A DNA stretch of 64,000 nt, from positions 67,984,315 through 68,048,314 of the forward strand of contig OZ024869.1 in the NCBI GenBank assembly GCA_964017185.1, written 5' to 3'. Source of the DNA: Rugalucina vietnamica. Its lineage: Eukaryota; Mollusca; Bivalvia; Lucinida; Lucinidae. Numbering within the stretch: position 1 is the first letter of the stretch; every line of letters begins with the position of its first letter. Of the stretch, positions 24,801-37,204 are shown in pieces. The position numbers and the translations under genes were made by a program. The notes under the pieces are model-generated. The model did no database searches. It saw nothing but the letters and a program-made list of their open reading frames with translations, and was not told the origin of the DNA.

Positions 24801-27800
24801 ATCCAGGTACAGCTAAACTGTCTTTACAGATACCCATTAAAAACAACATGTAACAACCTGCTTTTCGCGGTCCTTCTCATCTGACGAGTTCTTCCTCTTC
24901 CGCAAACCTGTGTCTACCTTAGGTTCTAGATGAAAAACGAATTGATATGAAAAGCAATGAATAGGATAGTAAATTTTGCCAAAAAAGAACCCGGTAAGAA
25001 CAAGTAAAAGTGGCATATAATTTATAGTATAACGCAGGAAAACGGTAACTGAAAGCGAGGACTCTCATGCATGATTCAATAAGCGCGCATGAAACTCTTT
25101 GTATAAGTTCAGTCTCAAAACTAAAGTGTTTACAATATACAACGAAAATGTTTCTTTGAATGTTGTTAGGTTGAAATGCTTATGTATCATTTAGCATTTG
25201 ATAGATCACATATTAAGGCAACCAGTGCCATCAGCATTATATCAAATGATTGATCTATAATTCCACTATACTAGCACAGTACAAATGGATGAGCGTAAAA
25301 AAATAAATTCCATACCAAATATGACGCATTTTAAATTTGATAGCTCGTTCTCGACTTTGCTTTTTCTTCGAGACGAGCCACACTGCGCTGTTACTCCTTT
25401 TAACTTCTTGAGAACCTGACATGATCCCTACAATGGAAAACGAACACGAATACACAAATACATGTACATATATACGTGTATATTCTATTATTAAACTAGT
25501 TTTAAGTATGTATGTTTGATATTTGTTGATTCTCAAGAGCCTCAGAATTTTCTACATGAACTTGTCGACGTTTTAGTAAAACCTACCTAACAAACTAGGA
25601 ATAATACACTGACTGTTCCATATTTGTTTGTGATTGTTTGTGTAAAAGCAGAATATACCTACCGACTTGACAATGTACATCCACGGCGAATTATTGCTGT
25701 CCGGAACTATGGTAGTATTGCGTCTACAATGTTAAAAAGAATAGCATAACAGTATCACAAAATATAACGCATTGTTTCTACAAAGTAATCATGTAACAAT
25801 AACATCACTAAATGTAAGGATTTGAGTCTACAAAGCTATATTCATTATGATAACACCACAAAATGTCCACCATTGCGTCTACAAAGTAATAATGAATAAA
25901 ATAACATCACAAAATGTACAGCATTGCGTCTACAAAGTAATGATGAATAAAATTGAGCGTAGATATGCTAAAGGGTGCCTTCGGGTGTTCAAGTACATTT
26001 TATGCTATTTGAATTGAAAAACCATTAAAATTTGAAATATTTGGCATGCTCCTATATTTATGCCAAACCGTTTTAATATTGTATATAAATTTAAAGCGCA
26101 TACATTTCTTATGACACGAGGTCAATTGTATCGTGTATGTTGCCATGGCAGTCATTGCACCATAAGGGCTACATTCATTTTATAAATTGGGTTTGCCATC
26201 TGTAATGCATGTTTTATCAAACAGTGTGTGAAATTGTGCCTATTGCGTAGTCTATCCTGTGGTATATATGTTTAACTCCAAGAAACACATAACATTTCGA
26301 GAATTTTTGTCCTTGCGTCTTTTAATTACAGTGATATAAAGACGTTAACGTCATTAACGTCGAAACGTCAGATTAGATTTCGGCAACTACACAACTTTCA
26401 ACGCCCATATCTTTGTTATTTGTTAAGATAATATGTTCAAATTTTCAGGAAATATTCAGGAAAACTTGGTCTTTCGCATGCTATAAATAGCTTTATTTTT
26501 GAATTTTCGGTCATAAGACCCTTTTATTAGATCTTGGTACAATTATAACATCACAAATTCTCCAGCATTGCATTTACAAAGTAATCATAAATAACAATCA
26601 CATCACAAAATGTAATGAATTGCGTCTACAAAGTAATAAATTTAATGAATAATAATCACATCACAACATGAATCCTTTAGCATTGAGTCTACAAAGTAAT
26701 ATTGATAATAAAATAATGAACACCAATAACATCTCAATTTACATGAAAAAGCTTTGCGTCTACAATGCAATAATAATCAGTGAATAGATAATGAAAGACA
26801 ATAGCATACATGTAACACCATTTCAATGTGTCCTCCCCAACGTGCTACGGTGCAAGAGACTTTTAAGTTTTAATTCAGGCAACTTTTGCTGTATACGCCT
26901 ACAGTAACTTCGAACTTAAGTCTGGAACATGTAATTCCACGGATTGATAGTTGAATTATTTAGTAGTATGGTAACTTGGTTTATGGTCAGATCTAAATTC
27001 CTACTTTGATATGTCTTAAGCTGCCATTCTGACACATGTCGTGGGAGTCGGAATAGCTCAGTGGTTTTGTAAAGGAATTTCTGAGCTACATACCTATTCC
27101 GTATGTTGCGGGTTCGCGTCCCGGCATGGACGAATATATTTCTGAATAGAAATACAAAAGAAATTAATCAAGAACCCGACGGAACGTATGTGGTCTGACT
27201 GTCGCCTTCCGAACGCGGTGGTTTCACAGACATATTCCGGGAAGCCGAGATGAGGCCTGGCTTTCCTCCACCTCAGGCAGCCCTGCGCATAATACTCAGT
27301 AATGAGGGTGTCGCAGTATCTATAGATAGATAGATGTACATGCATATCCAACTTTATTTTAAACGCCTTTGTAAGATGGGCGTGGTATAACAACTGTTTA
27401 CATTACGAACACATGCTCATGCAAAATATAGCGTATTTTCCATATGTAAAAATTAAAAAAAGCCGTGGGAAATATTTGATATTTTTCTTGTTTTTGCTCC
27501 AAACATAGGTTGTGGGCACACGAAAACCCTAAATCTAAGTTTTGGGGCAAAAATAAGAAAAATAGGTCTACCCCTGCATACCCCAGTTTTGTTTAAAAAA
27601 AGTGGCGTATAAAGGAATGCACATTTCACGGACATGTTTTCTGATAAACTTACTTGTAAAAGTGAAGTAGGCAGTGTTCTGGGTGTTCGACGAGGAGTTG
27701 AATTGGCCAATCTTTCATGAACTCTAAATTACTGAAAAAAAGTTATACAAGTTTTAGAAAGAACAATATAAGAACAATATCATTATGATAATTCTTCCGA

Positions 27801-30800
27801 AAACACAAAACAGTAAAAGTAAACAATGATAAAAAAAATGGTTCAGCTAAACTGCCTATACCTCAAAACCAAAGTCCCACCCAAAAATTCAGTTAGGAAA
27901 ACAAAACAACATTTGAGCCAATTCGTTTTAATTTTAGCATTTTAGTGCGTATAATTTTCATATGAAAATGTACATGTAACATTGTTTTCTCAATTTTCTG
28001 TGTTTAAAACATTATTATATCGTGGGTACACATCAACAAAAGGACTGCATATTAATGGTTGAGCATTACTGTACATGTCTTTTGTACAGTAATTCTTCTG
28101 TTCAGTGTTCTGTACTGTACGTTACTGTACATTACTGTACATGTTGGGTAGTGTAAGACTGAGGAGCGAGTGGACATGGGTTCGATAACTACCTCTGCCA
28201 TGTAGTGTCTTTGAGCAATGTACTGCAGCTCCCCATAGTACTGGTGCATCCCCAGGAAGCGGTGGCATCGTCCCGACATGACTGGAAATTTGTTGATTAG
28301 GACAAAATGCCACAAACATGTACATGTTGTGTACTTGTTGAATTACCTTATAAATCTGACATGATCTGGCAAGTTATCTTCTCCCTGACCGGCCATGAAA
28401 ATGTCAAAGAAATCTTCTCTACCTATGGACAGCAACTGTACCTGGTCTTGGCTTGTTACCGTAGCGGTACGTTTAGAGTGGTGCAACAACGCAAGTTCCT
28501 GCGAATCAGAATCATGATAGTTTTCTGTTTAACACCAAAACTGACAATATCACACCAGGGAATGGGGTTTGGCCATGGAAGATTAGACTGTCTACCTGTG
28601 GACAGCAACTGTGCCTGGTCTTGGACGGTTTACATCAACACACAAAGAATTCTTAAACGCTTCATATGTAAGAGGACGTTTGTTGTAGGAGTGATTTAGT
28701 TAATCAATGCAACCGAGTGACTTTAAATGTTGATTATGGTACATGTAATAATCTACCAGAACAAATTAAAAACGTAAAGAATTAAACACTAGACATTACT
28801 TGGAAGGCTATTGCGACGTAGTTTGTTCTCAACACGAGTACACAGCCCAGAGGCATCGAATTCGAACACCTTATCTTTCGATCTGCAGTCCGATACGCAA
28901 CACTAGCCCACAGCAATCTCCAACCTGATGAAGCTGGGAAGGTTAATGATAATAACACTTTTTTCTGAGAAAGTCTTATTTCTTTTTGGCGTTATCCATG
29001 TTATGAAACTGGTCTGCTCTTACCCCGAAGCTCATTCCTTTCTTCATCACAGTGGCAGTCTTCACAAATGAAGCTCCTGTTTTAGGATTTCTGAGAAGAA
29101 TGGTGACCACAGCTGTGAAATGGAGTAATGGGAATATTACAATGTACATTGTGTCGAACTTTTCGCCATGTCGGGACGAAGCCACCGCTTTTCGGGTACT
29201 AAACAAGTACATAGCTGTTGCGATGGGTTTCGAATTCAAAAACCCAGTTAAGAAATATGTTTTCAAAACAAATACTGGGAAGCATGGTGGCGTATAATCG
29301 CGGAGTACACGACTCCGGAGCTAGAGGTCCTGTGTTTGATACCTACCTCTGCTGTGTACGACCTTCACCGAGTAGTGCCGTTGAGAAAGATACTTTAAGC
29401 TTCCCACAGTACTGGTAACTACACTACCCAGGAAGCGGTAGCTCAATTCTGACATGACTAAAATATGTTAACTGGGACGTAAGCCATAACAACAACAAAT
29501 GCTAGTTGAGGTTATTATATGCCGGATCCAAAAGCTTCCACTTTAAAATGTAGCGATCTATAGCGATGGATACAAACTCAATAAAATGAAAAAGTATACA
29601 ATAAGCTATGCGGATAAAACTTCATATACTTTAAAGATATATCATGCTCTATAAACATAGCTTTAATCCCTAACAATCCTTGCGTTAACTTACCGTGTCC
29701 TGACAAGACAAAGTAGAAATTCTCAGCAACATGACCTTGTCTGATGATAATTCGCTTTGGTGCCACTCTACAAACAGAAAAAATAAAACATTACATTAGA
29801 AAGTTTTAAATGATCGCATGTTCACGAAAATGCGAATGACCAAAATTGATTTTACCGGATAATAAGCATAAAAATGTTGTAAAAGAGTATAAAGCTTTCA
29901 CAATACTCTTGTATTCGAGGACAATTTTTTCACCTGGCTTTTTACGTCGAGACTTTGCTTCTTGTTGTACCGGTTCCTGATTATTGCCTATTTTTTACCT
30001 TTTGACAAGTAGTTTCGTGTGTGCCCTTTTGATCATCTTGATTCCAAAAAACGTCTTCAGGTGCTTAATTATGTTTTGGTTGTGACTTGTATGTAAATGT
30101 ACATAACCATGAACTTACACTTCATACCAAGCAACCTTCGCTAGTTTTTCTTGCATATGGAGAGGATATTCAGCGTAGGATCGCAAACTCTGCAGACCAA
30201 ACATAGCCTAAAACAAATGTAGCAATGCAACTACTTGGTTGATTATTTAAAATTTATTCATTTTATGTCCCTGTAAAGTTTATTTCACTCATATTGAGAT
30301 GAAACAATCACGGGGAAAATTCCTAAAACACCCGCAAGCATAGCTAGACTTATCGCATTAATGATCGATTTTGGGTCCGATTAAACCTATGGAAACTGAA
30401 TCTGAGAACTCTTTTAAACTAAACGTCCGAGGCAAGGCTGCATATAAACTGTTATGCGTCTGATGGAAATCTGCTATCATGGCCAATATTTCATGACAAA
30501 AGGAATATTAACTATAGTTGCTTGCTTGGGCAATTCATGGAATTTGCATGTGGTAAAAACGAATGTGATGTCTAGAAATGGTCATCAAATTTTACTAGGA
30601 CGTTAAGCAAGAAGACGTCTAAAACGAGCTTACCGTTTGAACTTGCTCTGGTGTTCTCAACTCCGACGGGGTTGTTAATATCATCTTGGTCTCTGTACTC
30701 AATGAAATCTGGAATCATATGAGAAATCTTTAAAACGGTCACATTCATTCATCAGGAAAACATGTCCGTGTAGTGAATACCCCCTGATACCCTACTTTCA

Positions 30801-33800
30801 TATAGTAAAACTGGGGTACGCAGGGGTAAACATATCTTTTATTATTTTTGTCCCAAAACATAGATTGTGGGTACAGAATTTTTCTACTGAAAATTTTTTA
30901 ATTTTTACAACTTAAAAAATCTCTGTATATTGCATGGGCGTGTTTTCGTAATGGTCAAAATCTGTATTTATCTATAATAAAAGTTTCCTTTTAAAAGGAA
31001 TGTTTGTCCGGCCAGTATTTAAAGAAATAAAAACAAGTACAAGTATTGGCCTGCATTATGCATAATGCACATGAATCTAATATTTCTGATTCATATTTAA
31101 GAGTAAGACATGTGTGGAACCCAGGTACCAATTAAAATACATCAGGATAGTAAAACCCAATTACATTTGAGCCACCTCGTAGAAAAACCAACAATGTGGT
31201 TTCCGACCAGGTCCGACACAAATCAGGCTGTACAGTCACATAAGCAGGCTAGAAGCTTGAAATTTTGGAGTTAAGTAGAGGAGGAATTGTACTATCCGAG
31301 TAGCGAAAACAAAGGCGCTGATCAGCTTCGCGGTTACCGCGAAGCTGATCTGCGTCTTTGTTTTCGCATATGCAGATTGTTGGTTTTCCCATGAGGCGGC
31401 TCATTTTAAGATAATGATATTACCTCTTTCTTGGCTTTGTAATACGACGGGTCAAACGACAGTCCCTGGTTCTTCATATTATCGTTGGTCGACGTCTCGT
31501 CACCGGCGATATCCATGAAGGTTCGCATACTGCTAGCTGCCGCCGTTTGCCTGAAACATTGCGTAAATGTAATAGCCTGTGCAAGAGAAAACCAACAATT
31601 TGGGTTTCCGACCAGGTCTTGTATAAACCAGGCTGTACAGTCACAGAAAAAGGCTAGAAGCTTGAAATTTCGGATTTAAGAAGAAGAGGGATAGTACTAT
31701 CCGTGAAGCGAAAGCAAAGATGCTGATCAGCTGTGCAGTTAGTGCACAGCTGATCTGCGTCTTTGTTTTCCCATATGCAGATTGTTGGTTTTCCCATGCA
31801 GCGGCTCGTATGTAAATTTGTAATTTGGATTTTCAAATCTTTTAATCTGAAATCGACTTAGGGCGTAGAATGGGCCCCGTAAAATCGATTTAAACTCTCC
31901 ATTCAATTCTTTTCTGGTCCCCGAGGTTATAAAACTTTTTTCATGCTCAACTCAGATGAGCATGAAATTTCAATTCCTCCTAAATACTGAAATAACCCAA
32001 ATATAATGAAACTGTTATTGCTATTTCGCTGGGAAAGCGCTAGTCATCTTGCTACATTGCGTTTAACGTCCCCGTCAACAATATTCATGTTGGAACGGAA
32101 CCACCGCTTCCTGAGAGTTACCTGGGGAGTTAATGTGTTTTGTTCAAGACACTGACTCCGTGTCGTCAGTGGGGATCGAACCCAGGTCCTTTCAAGTCGG
32201 AGTCTGATGCTCAACCACTACGTCACCGAGCTCTACATGCATAGTGTGAAATTTTATGTGATATCTGGTGTTGTTCTTTCCCTCCAGGGCCCAGTTGTTC
32301 AAAGTTTCGTTAGCTTAACGCTGTCTTTATGTCCTCAATTTGTTAACTATGTATTGACTTCAAAACACTGAAATACAAGTTATTTTTGTTGAAAGGATTC
32401 TCACATTTTTTCAACAACAAAAAAGTGTATTTGCAATATTGCCATTTGAAATTTTAACGAATCGTCAACGATACTTACTTTCCACTGGCTGAGGCGGCGA
32501 GGCGACAGATACTTACTTTCCTCTGGCTGAGGCGGCGAGGCGACAGATACTTACTTTCCTCTGGCTGAGGCGGCGAGGCAACAGATACTTACTTTCCTCT
32601 GGCTGAGACGGCGAAGCGACAGATACTTACTTTCCTCTGGCTGAGGCGGCGAGGCGATAGATACTTACTTTCCTCTGGTTGAGGCGGCGAGGCAACAGAT
32701 ACTTACTTTCGATACTTACTTCCCTCTGGCTGAGGCGGCGAGACGACAGATACTTACTTTCATCTGGCTGAGGCGGCGAGACGACAGATACTTACTTTCC
32801 TCTGGCTGAGGCGGCGAGGCGACAGATTCTTACTTTCCTCTGGCTGAGGCGGTGAGGCGACAGATATTTACTTTCATCTGGCTGTGGCGGCGAGGCGACA
32901 GATACTTACTTTCCTCTGGCTGAGGCGGCGAGGCGACAGATTCTTACTTTCCTCTGGCTGAGGCGGCGAGGCGACAGATACTTACTTTCCTCTGGCTGAG
33001 GCGGCGAGGCAACAGATACTTACTTTCCTCTGGCTGAGGCGGCGAGGCGACAGATACTTACTTTCCACTGGCTGAGGCGGCGAGGCGACAGATACTTATT
33101 TTCCTCTGGCTGAGGCGGCGAGACAACAGATACTTACTTTCCTCTGGCTGAGGCGGCGAGGCGACAGATACTTACTTTCCTCTGGCTGAGGCGGCGAGGA
33201 AACAGATACTTACTTTCCTCTGGCTGAGGCGGCGAGGCGACAGATACTTGTTTTCCTCTGGCTGAGGCGGTGAGGCAACAGATACTTACTTTCCACTGGC
33301 TGAGGCGGCGAGACGACAGATACTTACTTTCCTCTGGCTGAGGTGACAAGGCGACAGATACTTACTTCCCTCTGGCTGAGGCGGCTAGGCGACAGATACA
33401 CTTGATACCAATGCACGATTTTCTGAATTTCTCTTTCAACTGTAAATAGAAGATCAATAGAGAATGTGATTTTTCATAAACAACAAGTCAGTCAGTCAGT
33501 CAGGTCTTTCGGTTGTCGTGGGTTTTCCACGATACTAGGTATTAATAATATAACTTGCTTCCATCATATATATGACATTTGGTGCATTTGGTGCATTTGG
33601 GATTTATTGCAATTAATGACGTTACGTCGCGACATCGGTCACGTAGACGTCGTTTTTAAGGAGCAATCAGAACAGGACAGAACTGTTTACAGTGCAGTAG
33701 GTTGAAGAGCCAACAGGCACTCAGGGAAACCAGGGCAAGGAACAGATACAGAGAGGCCAGGAAATCAGCCATTGGGCATACTGGGAGATCAAATAACAGA

Positions 33801-35215
33801 AAAATTGGACTAAAAACAGTCAGTTACAGCACAGTTCAGAATCAACACAGTACATAACAGCACAGAGCAGCCAAATGACATACAGGGAAATGTGCAAACA
33901 GGATAGATACTTGTAACAGAGAAACAAAATATTGGAACTTGTATGCATGCAAACTGTTATATATAATTTCTATGTGGCAAAGAATAATTATGTGAAAATA
34001 TTAGAAACTGAGCTTATTCGTTCGGTCGGTCCGTCGGTCGGTCGGTCGGACAGTCAGTCAGTCGGTTCAAAATGTTGACATTTTACATGTAACATCTACT
34101 AGCAGGACAAATGACTGGCTATGGTAATTTGAATCTGAAAAAGTACCAATTTTGGCTGTTGTATGTATGAGCAGTTTTATTGTCATGCCAAGTTGAATTG
34201 AGAATGAAAACAATCTTTGTAAACTTGTGGTTCAAAATAAAGGATTTTTGGAGAACTTGGAGAACCACAAAGACCAAAGAAGACTGTAAGAAGCAAGAAA
34301 TATCGAGAGTTACATCGAGTTTTAATACACTTTACAAATTATGATCCAGAGTTCATCATTGTATATAGCAAAACGTAAACATGAGGCAAAAAAAAAAAAA
34401 AAAAAAAAAAAGTTTTCTTTGTTTCTGTTTGACTCGATGCAAAGCGTTCATAGTCAACAGTGTTATAAAGTCATGTTTAGGCGTTGAAAACATAATTATG
34501 ATACATGTACATAATAATCACTTTTATTATTAATTTATGCCATAGAGATTTTCAAAATAAGACAAAGTGACTACCTCTTTCGCCCTTATTTTTCGTGCCA
34601 TTTCATCCATCTTCGCCCTTTGGATTGCTACTGATGGTCTTGATGACTTCTTGCCAGACGGGGAACCAGTCCCTGCGGAGTCGGGGGAAGAGCTATAGAA
34701 CTCGTCCACTGATCTTGTCGAGCTCATAGTCCTGCTCGGACTCTTATCGAGTACAGGAAGGTCTATGGATATGGACCGGAGGGACCTACTGCTCCGCTGT
34801 GACGTTGGTCTTATAACGTCAAGACCCTGAGGAGCCGGTGCTGGGGTTGGTGATGGACCTGAGAAAAAATAATGTTTTGAAAGCATTTTAAGTTTTAACT
34901 GTACGATATTTAAAAATCTAACATCTAGCAATTAATGGTGCCATTTGTAAATGTGACAATAGTATATTAGCCTGTGCATGAGAAAACAAACAATTTGGGT
35001 TCCGACCAGGTGCGACAAATACCGGCCTGTACAGGCACAGCAGAAAGCTAGAAGCTTGCAACTTTGGATATAAGTAGAAGAGGAATTGTATTATCCGTGT
35101 GGCGAAAACAAAGGCGCTGATCAGCTTTTCAGTTACTGCACAGCTTATCTGCGTCTTTGTTTTCGCAAATGCAAATTGTTTGTTTTTTTTTTTTTTTTTT
35201 TTTTTTGTTGTTGTT

Positions 35216-35247
<32 letters not shown>

Positions 35248-37172
35248 GGAGACAGATTAAAATAAGTCCTAGACTGTTTTCTGAATCCCATTTGTATGAT
35301 CCATGTATGTTTCTTATTGTATTGCTGTTTGTTATATGCCGTTTGTACAAAAGAAATAAAAGTTTAAACCAAATTGTTGGTTTTCTCTGGCGAAGGCCTA
35401 TATATATACTCTGAGTATTCTAACCACGCGTCAAGGTGAATCTTAAAACCGTTTCTCGGCACATACCCGGTGTTCTGGTGTTTCTATAGCATCTCCAAAC
35501 CAGATTTTGTGGAGTTAAGGTGCGCGTTTGTATGTGAAGGTGGCACAAGATCGCTTTTTTGCGGCTCCTCTCATTTGTACTTTTTATCTAGATCTACATG
35601 TATATTGTTATATGTGTAGATACTGTCTCTTTTGTTATAAATGAATTAAAAGGTATTTGTGTGCTTTACAGTGCCTGTTTTGTGGTAATATATGGATATG
35701 TTTATATGGAATTGTTTAAACTGTAGTGTCTCGTAAGCCAAATTGTGACTGGGTATCAACTTTTTTACATGGGGTACTTTACTCGTACTAGCACTTCTAC
35801 AGGTATTGGCCAATAAATTGTATAAAACATATAGGGAAAAAATATTTAACACTTGGTAACCTTCTTATTTCTTATGATATTTTTATATCACGAACGGCGT
35901 TAGAAAGTATAATTCTTTATCTTTACCACAGTTTTTAAATTTTTGACGTAGCGCTATTATAAAATGGTCTGTTTGGGGACGGCCGTCTTGTTGTACGAAA
36001 TTTAATTAAATATATAGCAAAATTTCCGTAAAACGCGGTTAAATACGCCTAGGTACATGACTTCAGCAACAATTTTAAGCAATAATTTTACATAAATGTT
36101 AGGTGTCACAAACGGTCCAATGTAGTAGAAATATTATACTTTAATCTGGTGTATTTTTTATTTTTGGAGCTCAACGATAATTTGGTCTGTTTGAGCATTG
36201 ACCAAAAAAATAATAAATATTATTTTCTATCTGGAATTTCCGTGAGTATCCGTAAAATGCACCGATAAGACCCGACTAAATTTCCAGGTATTAATGCCGT
36301 GGGCGAAGATTATTGCTCTAATATGAAAATGAAATGTATTTGATGACTGATAGTGTAATAAAGAATTTTATATGGATAAATTAATAGGCTTAAGTTAGAG
36401 AGTGATGTTTTGCGGAAATAAAACATTAAACTTTACCATATTTTTTTTTCTCCTTTTTCGGCAGTAGATGCCGAATTGAAAACACAGATGTCAACTCGCT
36501 CATGATTGCATAATGTCAATTAGTAATGACACTGTGTTAAATTCGCAATCACGTTCTACTCATTTAATTTATCATTTTATTTTTATGAGAATCTTTTTTA
36601 TAATTATTTCATGAGGTATTTGTATTTTTCTTTAGATGCTGTAATCCGCAACAGGACGAGTGCTCGATATCTGTCATTCAAAGTCAATCCCAACAAAATA
36701 GCATCTTTTATAACCTTTAATTAAAGAACAAAAACATCAAACATAAACGTTTAAAGCGATCATCGCATGAACAGTTGAATTCCGACAACAATTAAAGAAA
36801 TCAAATTACATGTAATCCATTTAACTTACGTATTTCACACATACTCGAGATATAATTGAGCAAACCGAACGAGTATAATTACTCATTTACCGAAAGCGGT
36901 GCATGGTGATGACACTGTGCCATAACACATTATGCATGCTTTATTTAATCAAGGTGAAGAATTCAAAGATATTTAAAATCTATTTTTTAATATCTTTCTC
37001 AAAGCATTTTGACACGAAACAAAAACATTTAATCATTATACATGTATCGTAGTAGAGAAGACTCCTACATTTATCAACCTAAATATATGTTATTACGGAT
37101 TCGTGAAATGCGCATTCATTCATTCATTCATTCATTCATTCATTCATTCATTCATTCATTCATTCATTCATT

Positions 37173-37204
<32 letters not shown>

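Noticed and set aside
27045-27120. Possible tRNA gene
   Set aside because: A and B boxes are present but the acceptor stem and cloverleaf do not close and it continues into a SINE body.
32150-32240. Possible tRNA gene on the minus strand
   Set aside because: Head of a multicopy SINE with related copies at 28143 and 29283.
33134-33349. 71-aa minus-strand frame across the 38-bp repeats
   Set aside because: A by-product of the repeat with a few mutated donor copies; it has no start context and is intronic apart from the final unit.
32480-33403. Regular 38-bp repeats resembling a CRISPR array
   Set aside because: Units are contiguous with no spacers, lie in an animal gene and equal an exon end plus splice donor; it is a minisatellite.
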